DNA of 64,000 bases from NCBI RefSeq assembly GCF_904849725.1, contig NC_058521.1:555478176-555542175 (forward strand), written 5' to 3'. The notes under the pieces are model-generated. The model saw nothing but the letters and a program-made list of their open reading frames with translations, was not told the DNA's origin and made no database searches. Origin of the DNA: Hordeum vulgare subsp. vulgare (Eukaryota > Streptophyta > Magnoliopsida > Poales > Poaceae). Shown here one piece after another: positions 24,205-35,104 of the stretch. Numbering within the stretch: position 1 is the stretch's first letter; each line of letters starts with the position of its first letter. The position numbers were made by a program, and so were the translations under genes.

Positions 24205-25850
24205 CTGCAGGTCCCGGTCCCGCACATTTCCCTGCCTCCGTAAGGCACAACCCGTTACCAAGGTTGTTCCTCACGGGGCAAAGCCCCGGCTCCCCAGGTG
24301 CCGACATGGTCAACTGCTGGGTGGCCGAGTGGCCTTGCGACCAGTAAGGCCCCTGAGGCATGCTGCTGAGGAGCCCCCCTTGACACTCAAGCCGCTCTAC
24401 GTCGACAGGCCCTGGTCCCGCATATTTCCCCACCGCCGTTAGGTTCGCACTTCACAGGGAGAGGCCCTGCCACTCCTGACACCGACCGGAGCTCCGGGAC
24501 GGCACCAACAATGGTGAGTGGCATTATAACCGGTAAGGCTCCTAAGGCGGTGCCCAGGAGCGCCCCTTTTCGCGCTCGAGTGATTCTGCACTCCGTTCCT
24601 TTGGTCATCGCCCCAGGGGGCCTCAGGCCTCCCGAGACTCTTTATGGTGGTATCAAGTTTTGGTCCGGACCCCCGAGCGGGGGTTCACCACTGAAAAATG
24701 TTTGCCCCTGGGGAGGCAAGTCCTTGCTTTCATGCTCCTTGACTCCTAGGGGTGGTCCGGAGCATTCATCTCCAAAAAATGTCATCCGGAAAAGGAGGCT
24801 TTAAAGCCGGCTAAACAAGAAAGCACGAGAGAAAGTTTCCCCCCTTTTGGTTTTTCAAACATCTGGTACTGAGAATTAAAGACCAACTTTGGGAATTGAC
24901 AAGTTTAAGTTCAGCAGAAGATAGCTCAAGTCCCAAGAAGAAACAAGCAAAACGCCGCGTCCAGCACCTAAGCTGGCACAGTCATTGGTGGACTTAGTTG
25001 GTTCCTTTGCCAGGTGGGGGCATAGTCATTGGTGGACTGGATTGGGTGCCCCCATCCCCAGTGCTGAGCATAGGGCTTCCACTAGGCGTGGGATGGACCT
25101 CTTCCGCGTCCTTGGGGGGGCCTGGGCGTATACAACCTCGGCTCGTTATTACATGAGAGTGTCACGATGGGGGTGTACATGGGAGGTCGCGAGGATGCTT
25201 TGGCCTTGCGAGTGTCCCTACCACCGAGGCATAGGCGCCGGATTCCGGAAGTCATTGGTGGACTGTGTTGATTATCGTCGTCTTCTCCCCTACGTGGAGC
25301 ATAGGGCTACCACTAGGCGTCGGGTGGACCCCTTCTGCATCCTCTGGGGGCCCTGGGCGTATACAACCTCGACTCGTTATTACGTGAGAGTGTCACGGGA
25401 TGAAGTAGGTTCCAGAAGGATTGAAGGACGATGCAGAATTGTTGTGGGTTGATGCAGGTCCCGTACGATCGTTCTCTTGAGACCGGTTGAGGGCTTTTCT
25501 ATTGATCTACGTCAGCAGGATCCAGTCATGCACATTTCCCTGCCACCGTGAGGTGCCTCATAGGGCAAGGCCCTGACCCGGTGTCCAAGTGGCTTTGTGA
25601 CCGGTAAGGTTCCTGAGGTGCAATGCTCAGAATCCCCCTTTAACGTTCGAGCGGCTCTCCGTTGCTAAGATCTAGTCCCGCACATTTCCCAACGGCCGTT
25701 GCGTGTGACCGAGTGAACGGATGTAGCTACGGGGTCGGGCCCTTCCACCCCTGATAACGACCGAATGTCCATGGACAATATCAAGGGTGACAGGTGGCCT
25801 TATGACCGGTAGGGCCCCTGAGGCGCAATGCTCAGGAGCCCCCTTTTGAC
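24205..25850 (+). repeat. Interspersed diverged repeats, about 130-185 bp each
   Basis: Four copies, near 24205-24382, 24405-24570, 25510-25642 and 25668-25850. Each runs from TCCCGCACATTTCCC through a GGGCAAGGCCC region and GACCGGTAAGGCCCCTGAGG to CAGGAGCCCCCTTTT. No coding potential. Confidence 0.65.
24990..25410 (+). repeat. Tandem duplication of about 230 bp
   Basis: GTCATTGGTGGACT... through GAGCATAGGGCT(T/A)CCACTAGGCGT to GGGCGTATACAACCTC and ACATGAGAGTGTCACG occurs at about 25021-25170 and again at 25251-25400. Confidence 0.7.
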
Positions 25851-25979
25851 GCTCAAGCAGCCCCCATCTCTTCCTATTATTGTGTCCTGGGGAGCCGTGA
25901 GGCCTCCCAAGGTCGCGTGATGGGGCGTCATGCACACGCCGGAGGTCCCGAGCGCGCGCAGGGGGGGGGGTAGATCTCC

Positions 25980-27463
25980 CAAAGATGCAAGCAAGGCAAG
26001 ATGTTAGGTCACCGAATGGATGCAGCAGAAGTTATGGAAGCTTGCGCAAATGATATGACGGGCAAAGGCATGCCCTGAATATTTGAAGTCCCTGCAGTCA
26101 GCAGACGCTTCTTAAGGCAGTAAACCCAAAAAAATTACCTTGAATAGCTTCTTTGTGCCTGAGGAGCGCCTCGCGAGGCCTGGCCCTCGGCGCCCACGCC
26201 TGCATCGTGGTTGCCGCGGGTGGCCCGCGCCCACATGTGTCTCGTTGCTGCATCTAACTCGTCCTCCTGAGGCCTGGGGTTTGTCCCTTCGTAGTTCCTC
26301 CGTGAGGGAGGCGGCTGGCGCCACACCCCGCGGCTTGAGGGCGCCTCCCTACCCGCGCCTCTTGGGCCCGGCTCAAGGAGGGGCCCCAAAGAGTTCCTCA
26401 CTCCTGAGGAAGATAGGCGCCCGGGGTGGACGCTTGAGGCTCTTCCTCATCAAGAGGGTCAGGTGATGTCGCATACTCCGGTACGTACGGCTCGATGTAG
26501 GCGTTCGATCGTCCTCTGAAGCCGTTCAGCAGTGCGACGGTGGCGGTCCCTCTCGGCGGTGTAGGGGGATCCCCCTCACCGTGTTGCTCGAAGATCTTCC
26601 TGCGATAAGCCTCCGCGTGAAGTCGCTTGTTCCTGTTGTTGTCGTTGGTTGGTCCCAGCGCCGCCCGGTGCTGACTCCTCCCTTGGTGCCCCGACGTGTC
26701 TCTGTTGTCGTAGTTCGCCTGCGCCGATGCCTATGCCTTCTGCTCACTGCGTCGGAGGGAGCGCTCCTGTCTGGCCGCCCCGGACTGTCGGGGGCTGACC
26801 TGGTCTTGCTGATTCGTACCGGTGTGTGCATCGATTGTCCCGCCGTTCTCTTCGTGCCCCTGGTGGTTGCCGGCGTGATGCACCTCGAGGCCGGCCGCTG
26901 GAATCTGGAGGAGGAGGAGGGAAGCATGCAGCGCGTATCTCTCGGCCCTGCCCAGCGTAGGAGGGGCCCCATTGCTTGCAGGCCCGGGGGCCGAAACGAA
27001 GTGCGATCCCCCGGCGCCCGAGGCCTGCGGCCTTGAAGAAGAGCCGGGTTGGATGGTCTTGTGGGCGATGGCGATCAGCTCATTGATGTGGTCCGCCCCA
27101 GGCGTCGAATCCCCCTTGCGTTGGTCATTGGCGGAGAATCTCGCTCGCCATCTGCAATGCGTCGTGCGCGCCGAGGTCCCCCAAGTTGATGCAGCGCGTC
27201 GTGGGTGCAGAGGGCGTCGTCCAGCCGCCGTGCGCCTGGGTGACGTGGGTGGTTGCGACGGTGGAGACGATGTTGATGATCTGGTACGATCCGCCTAGTA
27301 CCAGAATGCCGGTATTCGTGCTTCCGGCTGCTGTGACATGACGGTTGGAGGCTAACTGAATGAGGCTCGAAGAAGCTGGTTGGGCGCCGGCCATCGGAGC
27401 AACGGGCCTAGGGAAGATGAAGCTCAGAGAATACCTTAACACGCCCCTACCGGGCGCGCCAAA
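25980..27463 (+). other. Remaining interior of the nested LTR element
   Basis: GC-rich and without a convincing protein. 26500-27400 has long overlapping frames on both strands, as expected from composition. CACGCCCCTACCGGGCGCGCCAAA at 27440-27463 is the pre-LTR end. Confidence 0.5.
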
Positions 27464-28351
27464 TATCGGATTTTGGGCTCCGTAAAACCCTGAAGATTCG
27501 AACTCAGTGGCGTGTACGAAGATCTCTCACGGCCTAACCTCGCCTAGCACGCTACTCGATGGGAACGACGAAGAACTCACTTGATAGTGAGGGAAACACA
27601 GAACACAACAGTTTACCCACGTTCGGGCCGCTGCAAGGCGTAAAACCCTACTCCTACTTTGGTGGATTGCCTCAAGTGGAGGTTGGTGGATGAACTAGTA
27701 CAATGTTCTTCGGCCTCCTGAGGCTAGGTGGCCTTAGTGGTGTGAAGATGGGTGAATGAGGATGAATCCGGATCGGCCCCCTCTACGAAGTAACCTACTC
27801 TCTATATATAGTGGTGGCCCTGGTCCTCTTCCCTTATCATTTTGGCGGAAAGGGATCCTACAACGGCCAATTTCAAAGGGGGACAGGGGAACATGCTTCT
27901 CATGTCCAAAAGTAGTCTTCGCGTGCAAAGTGGCTACCAGCGCTGTAGGGGTGGGTTCAGGGATGACGTTCGTCCTGCCGGCGGGCGGCCATGGCCTTGT
28001 TGCCCCAGAATGGAAACCTTTAGAAGATGCCTTGGGAACCTGTGTTCGTCCTTGCCCCCCTTTGCGCCAAAGGGGAAACTGCTCCGTCCTGCTGTGTGCT
28101 GCCCGCGTGTCCTTCCTCTGCGTCAGCCTTCACTCGTGAGGCCGGGCCTCACCTCGGAATATCCGCCGCTCCGGAGGGGTCCTGAGGAGGCCCCCTGCGG
28201 GTCTTGATGTCGTTCCTCCTCGTGAGGCTTGGCCCTCATGAGGGCCTTGCCTTGAGTGATGTCAGGCCCGTTGGTTTTAGGTCGATGAAGTGAGCCAGCC
28301 CTGGGCCACAGGCAGGCAGGTCTGGGTACCCCCATTCCCAAAACGCCGACA
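27464..28351 (+). mobile_element. 3' LTR of the nested 6.87-kb element
   Basis: Collinear with the 5' LTR, few differences (for example GGCCCCTCACGAGG against GGCCCTCATGAGG). The two small length differences I noticed cancel out. Confidence 0.8.
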
Positions 28352-28356
28352 TAAGT

Positions 28357-31048
28357 TTTCAAGTTTTGGGTGAGATACCGATATGAGGAGAATAAGGAGT
28401 TACAAGAACCTAAGCTTGGGTATGCCCAAGGCACCCCCAAGGTAATATACAAGGAAGACTGGGGCGCCTAAGCTTGGGGCATCCCCTCTTTCCTCTTCAA
28501 CATTATCTGTATATCTTACTTGGAGCTATATTTTTATTCGTCACATAATATGAGTTTTGCTTAGAGCATCATTTTATTTTATTGTTCTCTGTTAGGTGTT
28601 ATTTATAATATTTTTTATTCAATAAAAATTTCCAAGAATTTCATTAGGGTGCTTGCATTGCATGCTTTGATTGGTGTTGTGTAAAAACAGAAAGTGGTGT
28701 TGTAGTGTTTGAATTTTCATATTTTACTCGAACATGAAAAGTTTCTGAAATTTTTACACAGTGTTTTCATATAAATTTCATAGCATGTCCTAAAATTTAA
28801 TAATTTTTTGAGTTACAGAAGTACACTGTTTTCATAAATTGCTATAGACTGTTCTGTTTGGAAAGATTGTTGTCATAGTTTTGTTATCTACTTATCCTAT
28901 AGTTTCCATAGCCTATATTGATAGATATAAATTGTGGAAATGATAGTAAACAGTAGATGATGTTTGCAACTATTATGCAACTTGTCTTCACAGTACATAA
29001 ATAGTTGATTTATTATTATGTGCACTAACCTATTTCACGAGTTCTTTTCAAGTTTTGTGTGGATGAAGTTTTAAAGAATAGGTGAAACCGGGATACGAGA
29101 GGATTGAAGAAGATACAAAAGCTCAATATTGGGGATGTCCAAGGCACCAGCAGTAAATATTTCAAGAACTCTCAAGCATCTAAGCTTGGGGATGCTACGC
29201 ATCCCACCTCTCTTTGTCAACTATCGGTTAGCCTATGTTGAGCCTAAATTTTTATTCGTTCACATGATGCATCCTATTCTTGGAGTGCTATTTTTCTTTT
29301 TCTTGTTGTTTAAATAAAATACTCAGATCTGAAAATCTTTATTAAGAGAGAGGGAGAAAGTCCTCACATAGCTACTTAATAGTTTGATTGCTCATTGATC
29401 TTCACTTATATGTTTTGGAGTAGTTTTGTCACTTACTCTCGTGCTTTACTTATATCCTATGAGTAAATGTTGAATGAATTGAAAATCATAAACCTAACAT
29501 TATATATGTTTTATATGCTTATCCCATGGGGAGTAATGACTTCACATATAAGAGGTATAGGTGGTAAAATTTATTGAAAGTTAGCAAACACCGCATTGGT
29601 CACTTGAACAATTCATGAAAGAATATTGAAGGAAGAGAGATTTCACATATAAATATACTACCTTGGAAATCTTTTATGATTGTGAATACCCATTAATTAT
29701 TTTCAAAATTGAGAAAATTAGTTGAACTTGGACAAGGAAGACAACGTAATTAGTTATGCTTGGGTATATTTGTATAGAAGTTATATTGTTATGGATCCTC
29801 CAACATTTGGTGCTTTCTTCCACCTCATACTAGCCAAAACTTCCGCACCAAGTAGAAATACTTTGTGCATCCAAACACCCTTAAACCCAAAGTTGTTCCA
29901 TATGAGTCCACCATACCTATCTATATGCGGTATTTATGTGTCATTCCAAGTAAATTTGCATGTGCCAAACTCTAAACCTTCAAATAATATTCTGTTTTGT
30001 ATGCCCGAATCACTCAATACAGTGACTAGGGGCTGTCAGTATCTTCCATTCTAGGTGAGTTATTCTCACAATATGTGTTGATTCACTATCATTCACGAGA
30101 AGGTGGCTGGTATTCGGGATGCCTAGTCCCATGCTCAAAAAAATCAAATCAAAATATAATGAAACAAAAGTCCCCCGGGATTGTTGTTTGTATGGACGGT
30201 ACCCATGGATTCGGCTCATCGTGGAGTCTGATTTATTGGTGGAGGTGGAGTAAAAACTTTATCATTCTGTTTGGGAACCGCCTATAATGTATCTAGCATG
30301 GAAGATACCGAGATCTCTCGGTTGTTATGTTGACAATGAAAGCATACCGCTCAAAATTGTTATTCGTCTCTATTTTAAAAGCTTGAGCTCTGGCACCTCT
30401 GCAAATAAATGCTTCCCTTTGCGAAGGGCCCATCTTTTACTTTCTACTACTTACCTTTATACAAGAGTCATGGTGATCTTCACCACTTCATATATTTCGC
30501 CTTTTTCTCTTGGCAAGCACCACGTGGTGGGGAAAGATCCAAGCATATATGGCCATTCAAATATATTTGATCATGAATTATTATTGTTGACAATTATCTA
30601 TATGATAAATAAGTTGGGAGGCGAAACTTTAAGCCCATATCTTTCTCTCTGTTCGACGGATGCCATTTGCTCTAAAAATATGCTTTGGGTGTTAGCAATC
30701 ATGGAAGACTATATGATAGTTGAGTATGTGGAATTTGCTAAATCAAAAGCTCTTACATAGACCCTTCCTGAAAATAAGATGAATTGCAATTGTTTGGTGA
30801 CTGAAAGCATAGTTTGTTAGTTTTCAAGAAACTTTATGGTCTATACTTTAACATGTGAATAGCTTGTTACTTCACCATGAGAAGTTTTATGAGATGAGCT
30901 ACTGTTTATGATATATAGTGATGCTAGAAAAAAGTGAGTGAAATTTTCATTGATCAAACTTGTGCACTTGCTAGCATTCACACTTCGTAAATTATTTCTT
31001 TTATCATTTACCTACTCGAGGACGAGCATGAATTAAGCTTGGGGATGC
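28357..31048 (+). other. Noncoding 3' part of the 14.3-kb Gypsy element
   Basis: It includes repeated 'AAGCTTGGGGATGCC' type motifs (near 28430-28490 and 29110-29215), the second copy of the AT-rich repeat (28600-29080), and the block 29824-30430 that is shared with the 9.66-kb Gypsy element. CTACTCGAGGACGAGCA and AAGCTTGGGGATGC precede the LTR. The short frames here show no family signature. Confidence 0.6.
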
Positions 31049-32675
31049 TGATACGTCTCCAACGTATCTATGATTTATGAAGTATGCATGCCATGTTTAC
31101 AATAATTTTATATGATTTTATTAGAACTAACCCGAACTGACGCTGTTTTCAGCAGAACTACAGTGGTGTCGTTTTTGTGCAGAAATAGAAGTTCTCGGAA
31201 TGGGCTGAAAATTTATGAAGAATATTTTTGAAAAATAAAAAAAATACTAGAGCGAAGAGCTGGGCCAGGAAGTGGAACAGGTCACAAGCGTGTCAGGTGC
31301 GGCCACCCCCTGGTCGCGGCCCTCTGGCTTGTGACCTCCTCGGGAAGCTTCCTGACGTGATTCAAACGCTAAGTACTCCTATAAATACCCAAACCTCCGA
31401 AAAGAAACCTAGATCGGGAGTTCCGCCGCCGCAAGCCTCCAGAGCCACAAAAAACCAATCGGGAGCCCGCTCGGGCACCCTGTCGCACGGGGAAACCATC
31501 ACCGGATGCCATCTTCATCATCCCGGCGGTCTCCATGACGAGGAGGGAGTAGTTCACCCTCGGGGCTGAGGGTATGTACCAGTAGCTATGTGTTTGATCT
31601 CTCTCTCTCTCTCTCTCTCGTGTTCTTGAGATGGCACGATCTTGATGTACCGCGAGCTTTATTAATATAGATGAATCATATGGAGTTTTCCCCTCTCTAT
31701 GTTCTTGTGATGAATTGAGTTTTCCCTTTGAAGTTTTCTTATTGGATTGAGTCTTTAAGGATTTGAGAACACTTGTTGTATGTCTTGCGATGGGATATCC
31801 GTGGTGACAAGGAGATGTTCTATTGATCCACTTGATGTATGTTTTGGTGATCAACTTGCGGGTTTCGTGACCTTGGGAATCAATGCATAGGGGTTGGCAC
31901 ATGTTGTCGTCTTGACTCTCCGGTGGAAACTTTGGGGCACTCTTTGAAGTTATTTGTGTTGGATTGAACATGATGAATCTGAAATTGTGTGATGCATGTC
32001 ATATAATCAAGCCCATGCTTGTGGTGACATTGGAGTATCTAGGTGACATTAGGGTTTTGGTTGATGTGTGTCTTAAGGTGTTATTTTAGTACGAACTCTA
32101 GGGCTATTCGTGACACTTATAGGGATAGCTCATAAGATTGATCGGAAAAGATAACTTTGAGGTGGTTTCGCACCCTACAATAATTTCTTCTTAGTTCTCC
32201 GATATTTCTGACTTTGGAGTGAACTCTTTGTTGCACGAGAGATATTTACATACGATTCAACTATGTTAGTATTGTTGAGAGAACTTGCACTGGTGAAAGT
32301 ATGAACCCTAGGCCTTGTTTCTAAGCATTGCAATACCGTTTGTGCTCACTTTTATCATCAGTTACCTTGCTATTTTTATATTTTCAGATTACAAAAACCT
32401 ATATCCACCATCCATATTACACTTGTATCACCATCTATTCGCCGAACTAGTGCACCTATACAATTTACCATTGTATTGGGTGTGTTGGAGACACAAGAGA
32501 CTCTTTGTTATTTGATTACATGGTTGCTTGAGAGAGACCACCTTCATCCTACGCCTCCCACAGATTGATAAACCTTAGGTCATCCACTTGAAGGAAACTT
32601 GTTATTGTCCTACAGAACTCTGCGCTTGAAGGCCCAAGACGAGTCTACAAGAATAAGGTTGCGTAGTAGACATCA
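31049..32675 (+). mobile_element. 3' LTR of the 14.3-kb Gypsy element
   Basis: 1627 bp, close to the 5' LTR in length and sequence, with small indels: a missing TGGTATGATTT-type stretch near 31110, an extra segment near 32008 and a shorter CT run. Confidence 0.85.
31279..31337 (+). promoter_or_regulatory. LTR U3 hairpin followed by TATA box
   Basis: AGGTCACAAGC (31279-31289) pairs with GCTTGTGACCT (31327-31337). Inner GCGGCCA (31299-31305) pairs with TGGTCGC (31311-31317). TATAAATA lies at 31380-31387. Confidence 0.7.
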
Positions 32676-33167
32676 GGCAGTAGTACTGCTGGAGCGGTAC
32701 TACCGCTCCACCCAAAGCGGTACTTCCTCTCAAATTAAGAAAAAGCCCCTGAGATGCCAAAGAGGTTTTATAAGAGAAAGAGGGGTCGAACCCTAAGGGC
32801 GGCAGTACCGCTGGGGCGGTCCTACCGCTCCTCAGGGAGGTGCTTCCGCTTAAGCAACCTTGAAGGCCTAAAGGGCATAACAAAGGCTCCATTGTGCCGA
32901 GGAACAGGAAGGGGTGCATGTGAGTGAGTTTGTTCCTCCCAACCTTTCCATACGTGGATCCCCTCTTGATAGTACGTGTTTACCTATGACTCTAGTCCAC
33001 CAACACTAAATTAATAGATAAACGTCGTCTTCTCTTTCAACCACTTGAGGGGGAAATAATTGTCTCGTGCCACCTGATAATTCTCCGAAAGTTCAGTGCA
33101 CACAATTAGTCCGCAAGGGGCATCGTCATCAACCACCAAAACTACTTGGGATAAATTGTGCTCTACA
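32676..33167 (-). mobile_element. Copia LTR, 5' portion (- strand)
   Basis: It continues the LTR broken at 18358. It carries GCGGTACTACCGC-type near-palindromes at 32690-32850 and ends at the TG of TGTAGAGCAC (33167). Host sequence TTTCC follows. Confidence 0.85.
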
Positions 33168-33420
33168 TTTCCCTTTTGACCCGTGCCGCATATTGGATCC
33201 GTTGTGGTGGCCAACCAAGATTTGACCAACAAGATATTTCATAAATGTTGAGAATGCGGGACCTCTCGCCTTTGCCATCTTTGCCTTCTTCTTCTTCTTC
33301 TTGCTCGGATTGGGATTTGATGTTGTCCCAATGTCAAATGAAGGGCAATTTGGATCCCTAAATTCGTTGTTCGTTTGGGTTGGATCTTGATTATCATTGA
33401 TCATGTCCGACATGATCAAC
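33168..33420 (-). pseudogene. PIF/Harbinger ORF1 (Myb/trihelix-like) fragment
   Basis: The - strand reads MSDMINDNQDPTQTNNEFRD, a Lys-rich run (KKKKKKAKMAKARGPAFST) and, after a shift, LLVKSWLATTTDPICGTGQKG. This matches the start of the Myb/SANT-like ORF1 proteins that accompany plant PIF/Harbinger transposases. The Copia insertion removes the rest. The start at about 33415 looks original. Confidence 0.6.
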
Positions 33421-33930
33421 TACTAGATCATGGTTTCCAAGCATTCATCATGTCCAAAATGAACTAGTGGTATATATGCTAAACATTGAACATGGCATAT
33501 GCAAAGTTGATCGGACAGGAGCAACAAGAACACATCGAGTCTTGTTGTGCCATTCCGTCGAAAATGTCTCGTGGGCAGCCCGGGCGCTGTCGGTTCCCGT
33601 GTTTGTCTAGGCATGTACCAGCTATAACGAGTGACACACGTCCACTGTCGGCATGTGCATGGACAGAAAACTCTCTGGAATGCCCCGACCAACTGTCGGA
33701 TCCTCCTCTGTCCCAACCTGGTCACACATCGCAATCCTTCTCAGTGGCTGCATGGACAGGGTGTTGGGTCCCGGGCGCTACAAGGGAGGGGGACAACTGC
33801 CCGTCTATCTCTGCATCTGCTCCCTGTGCCGCCACCACTTCCCTCTCTCGCTACCTCCGTCGTCATTCCCTCCTGGCGATGTTCTACGGCTTGCACGACG
33901 AAACCGACGATGGATGAGACAGACGCAACC
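33421..33930. other. Upstream remnant of the Harbinger-like ORF1
   Basis: No supported gene. Overlapping short frames on both strands have no family signature. Confidence 0.3.
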
Positions 33931-34270
33931 TCGATCGTGACGGTCGGGGATGGGTTGTATGACATCTAGGACGACGGATCAGGACCAGCAATGAGGATGG
34001 GCGGACGACGAGGGCTCGAACACGGAGAATATTGTAGGCAGGCTCGAGGAGGGGAAAGAGTTTGATGGATTTGATGCAATTTGTGACAGAGTAGGACTAT
34101 TGGGTCCGACGTGGCGGACGTGCCCATGCTCTTCATACGTGCATCATATTTAGACTAGATATCAATGGTATGAGTCAGTCCATACATTTGAGACCCGTTT
34201 AAAGTGTCCGTCTAGATCAGGTTTTTTTTGACCCATAAATGACCGGACCATCACGACAGCGGTTTGAGTC
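33931..34270 (+). repeat. Direct repeat, copy 1 (about 330 bp)
   Basis: It runs TCGATCGTGACGGTCGGGGA...GGGTTGTATGACATC... to ...AGTGTCCGTCTAGATCAGGTTTTTTTTGACCCATAAATGACCGGACC. The whole stretch recurs with changes at 34641-34975. Confidence 0.75.
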
Positions 34271-34379
34271 GAGGAGGGGGGACGGGGCTCCGGGCGAGCT
34301 CTGCCGGTGGCTGGAGGGCGGCCAGCGGCAAACCCTAGCGGGTCACGGGAGGGCGGGGGCGAACCGGTAGAATGCGATT

Positions 34380-34600
34380 CTATGCATAAGTTTGTTTTTG
34401 GTGGTTTGATGTGAATAGTATGGCATTGAATTTGCAACCACAACAAGAACGTCCTCGCAAATTTCAATACGTAAAGCAGTGGATTTATGAGCCATTTGCA
34501 AAGATATCTTAGTGGGTGTAATCTTATTCAATTCGAGTCTTTTATAAAGGGAGAAAGGCATAACACTAACACCGGCAATGGATTTATGAGCCATTTGAGA
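34380..34600 (-). pseudogene. Captured Gypsy protease fragment
   Basis: The - strand encodes GVSVMPFSLYKRLELNKITP followed by KISLQMAHKSTALRIEICED, closely similar to the retropepsin-like domain at 11715-11880. About 60 residues are preserved with no other Gypsy sequence around them. A short direct repeat (TGGATTTATGAGCCATTTG, 34480-34498 and 34580-34598) lies at one side. Confidence 0.7.
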
Positions 34601-34640
34601 ATGTCGGTTTTCTTCTTCTCCTTCTTCTTCTTCTTCTTCT

Positions 34641-34975
34641 TCGATCGCGACTGTTGCGGATGGGTTGTATGACATCCAGGACGGCGGATCAGGACCAACA
34701 ACGAGGATGGCACGAGTGGCGGACGGCGAGGGCTCAAACGCAGAAAATGTTGTAGGGAGGCTCAATGAGGGAAAATAGCAGGTCCGACGGCTCGATGAGG
34801 GGAAATAGTGGGTCCGACATGACGGACGCACCCATACTCTCCATACGCGCACCATATTTGAGCTAGATATGAATGGTATCGGACAGTCCGGACGTTTCAG
34901 ACCCGTTTGAAGTGTCCGTCTAGATAAGGTTTTTTGACTCCTAAATGACCGGACCGTGACTTTGAGCCGGTTTGG
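34641..34975 (+). repeat. Direct repeat, copy 2
   Basis: Collinear with 33931-34270, offset 710 bp. A (CTT)n run (34611-34640) adjoins its left end. Confidence 0.75.
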
Positions 34976-35104
34976 CATGCCTGTTTTTTTTCCGGACCGG
35001 TCAATGACCGCGTCCGTCCGTCCACTCCGACTCCCTCGGGCGGCTCCGACGCACCATACATGCAAGTGTGTGCACGCCCCCGCCCGCTTGTGCAACTATG
35101 GCCC

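Larger units (their letters stand above)
21487..28351 (+). mobile_element. Nested non-autonomous LTR element, 6.87 kb
   Basis: Direct LTRs 21487-22374 and 27464-28351, both 888 bp by these boundaries, with (mutated) TGTCGG...CCGACA ends. Flanks GAAGT (21482-21486) and TAAGT (28352-28356) match at four of five bases. GGCGCGCCAAA precedes the 3' LTR. The interior is GC-rich, with a coiled-coil gene-like fragment and repeats but no pol. It is the youngest layer of the nest by position. Confidence 0.75.
18359..32675 (+). mobile_element. Non-autonomous Gypsy element, 14.3 kb with nested insertion
   Basis: LTRs at 18359-19987 and 31049-32675. The flanks GGCGG (18354-18358) and GGCAG (32676-32680) are a target duplication with one change. 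After removing the nested LTR element (21487-28351) the original is about 7.4 kb. It has a decayed primer site and one diverged frame, and no gag, protease, reverse transcriptase or integrase that I recognise. It splits the - strand Copia LTR. Confidence 0.85.
4938..33167 (-). mobile_element. Copia element on - strand, interrupted by two Gypsy elements
   Basis: On the - strand the order is: LTR start TGTAGAGC at 33167, LTR end at 17466, primer site for initiator tRNA-Met at 17463-17452, a short leader, then gag and protease from 7741 down to 4938. Its LTR is split by the Gypsy element at 18359-32675 and its leader by the one at 7742-17405. The rest of pol and the other LTR are absent; the + strand Copia LTR abuts at 4937. 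On the right it cuts a Harbinger ORF1 fragment. Confidence 0.75.

Noticed and set aside
24205..25850. CRISPR-like array
   Set aside because: The repeats are long, diverged and irregularly spaced inside a plant retroelement.
26526..27036. Overlapping 150-codon frames on both strands
   Set aside because: GC-rich retroelement interior, mutually antisense, no family motif.
34343..35095. 250-codon - strand frame
   Set aside because: A chance fusion of direct-repeat DNA with the captured protease fragment.
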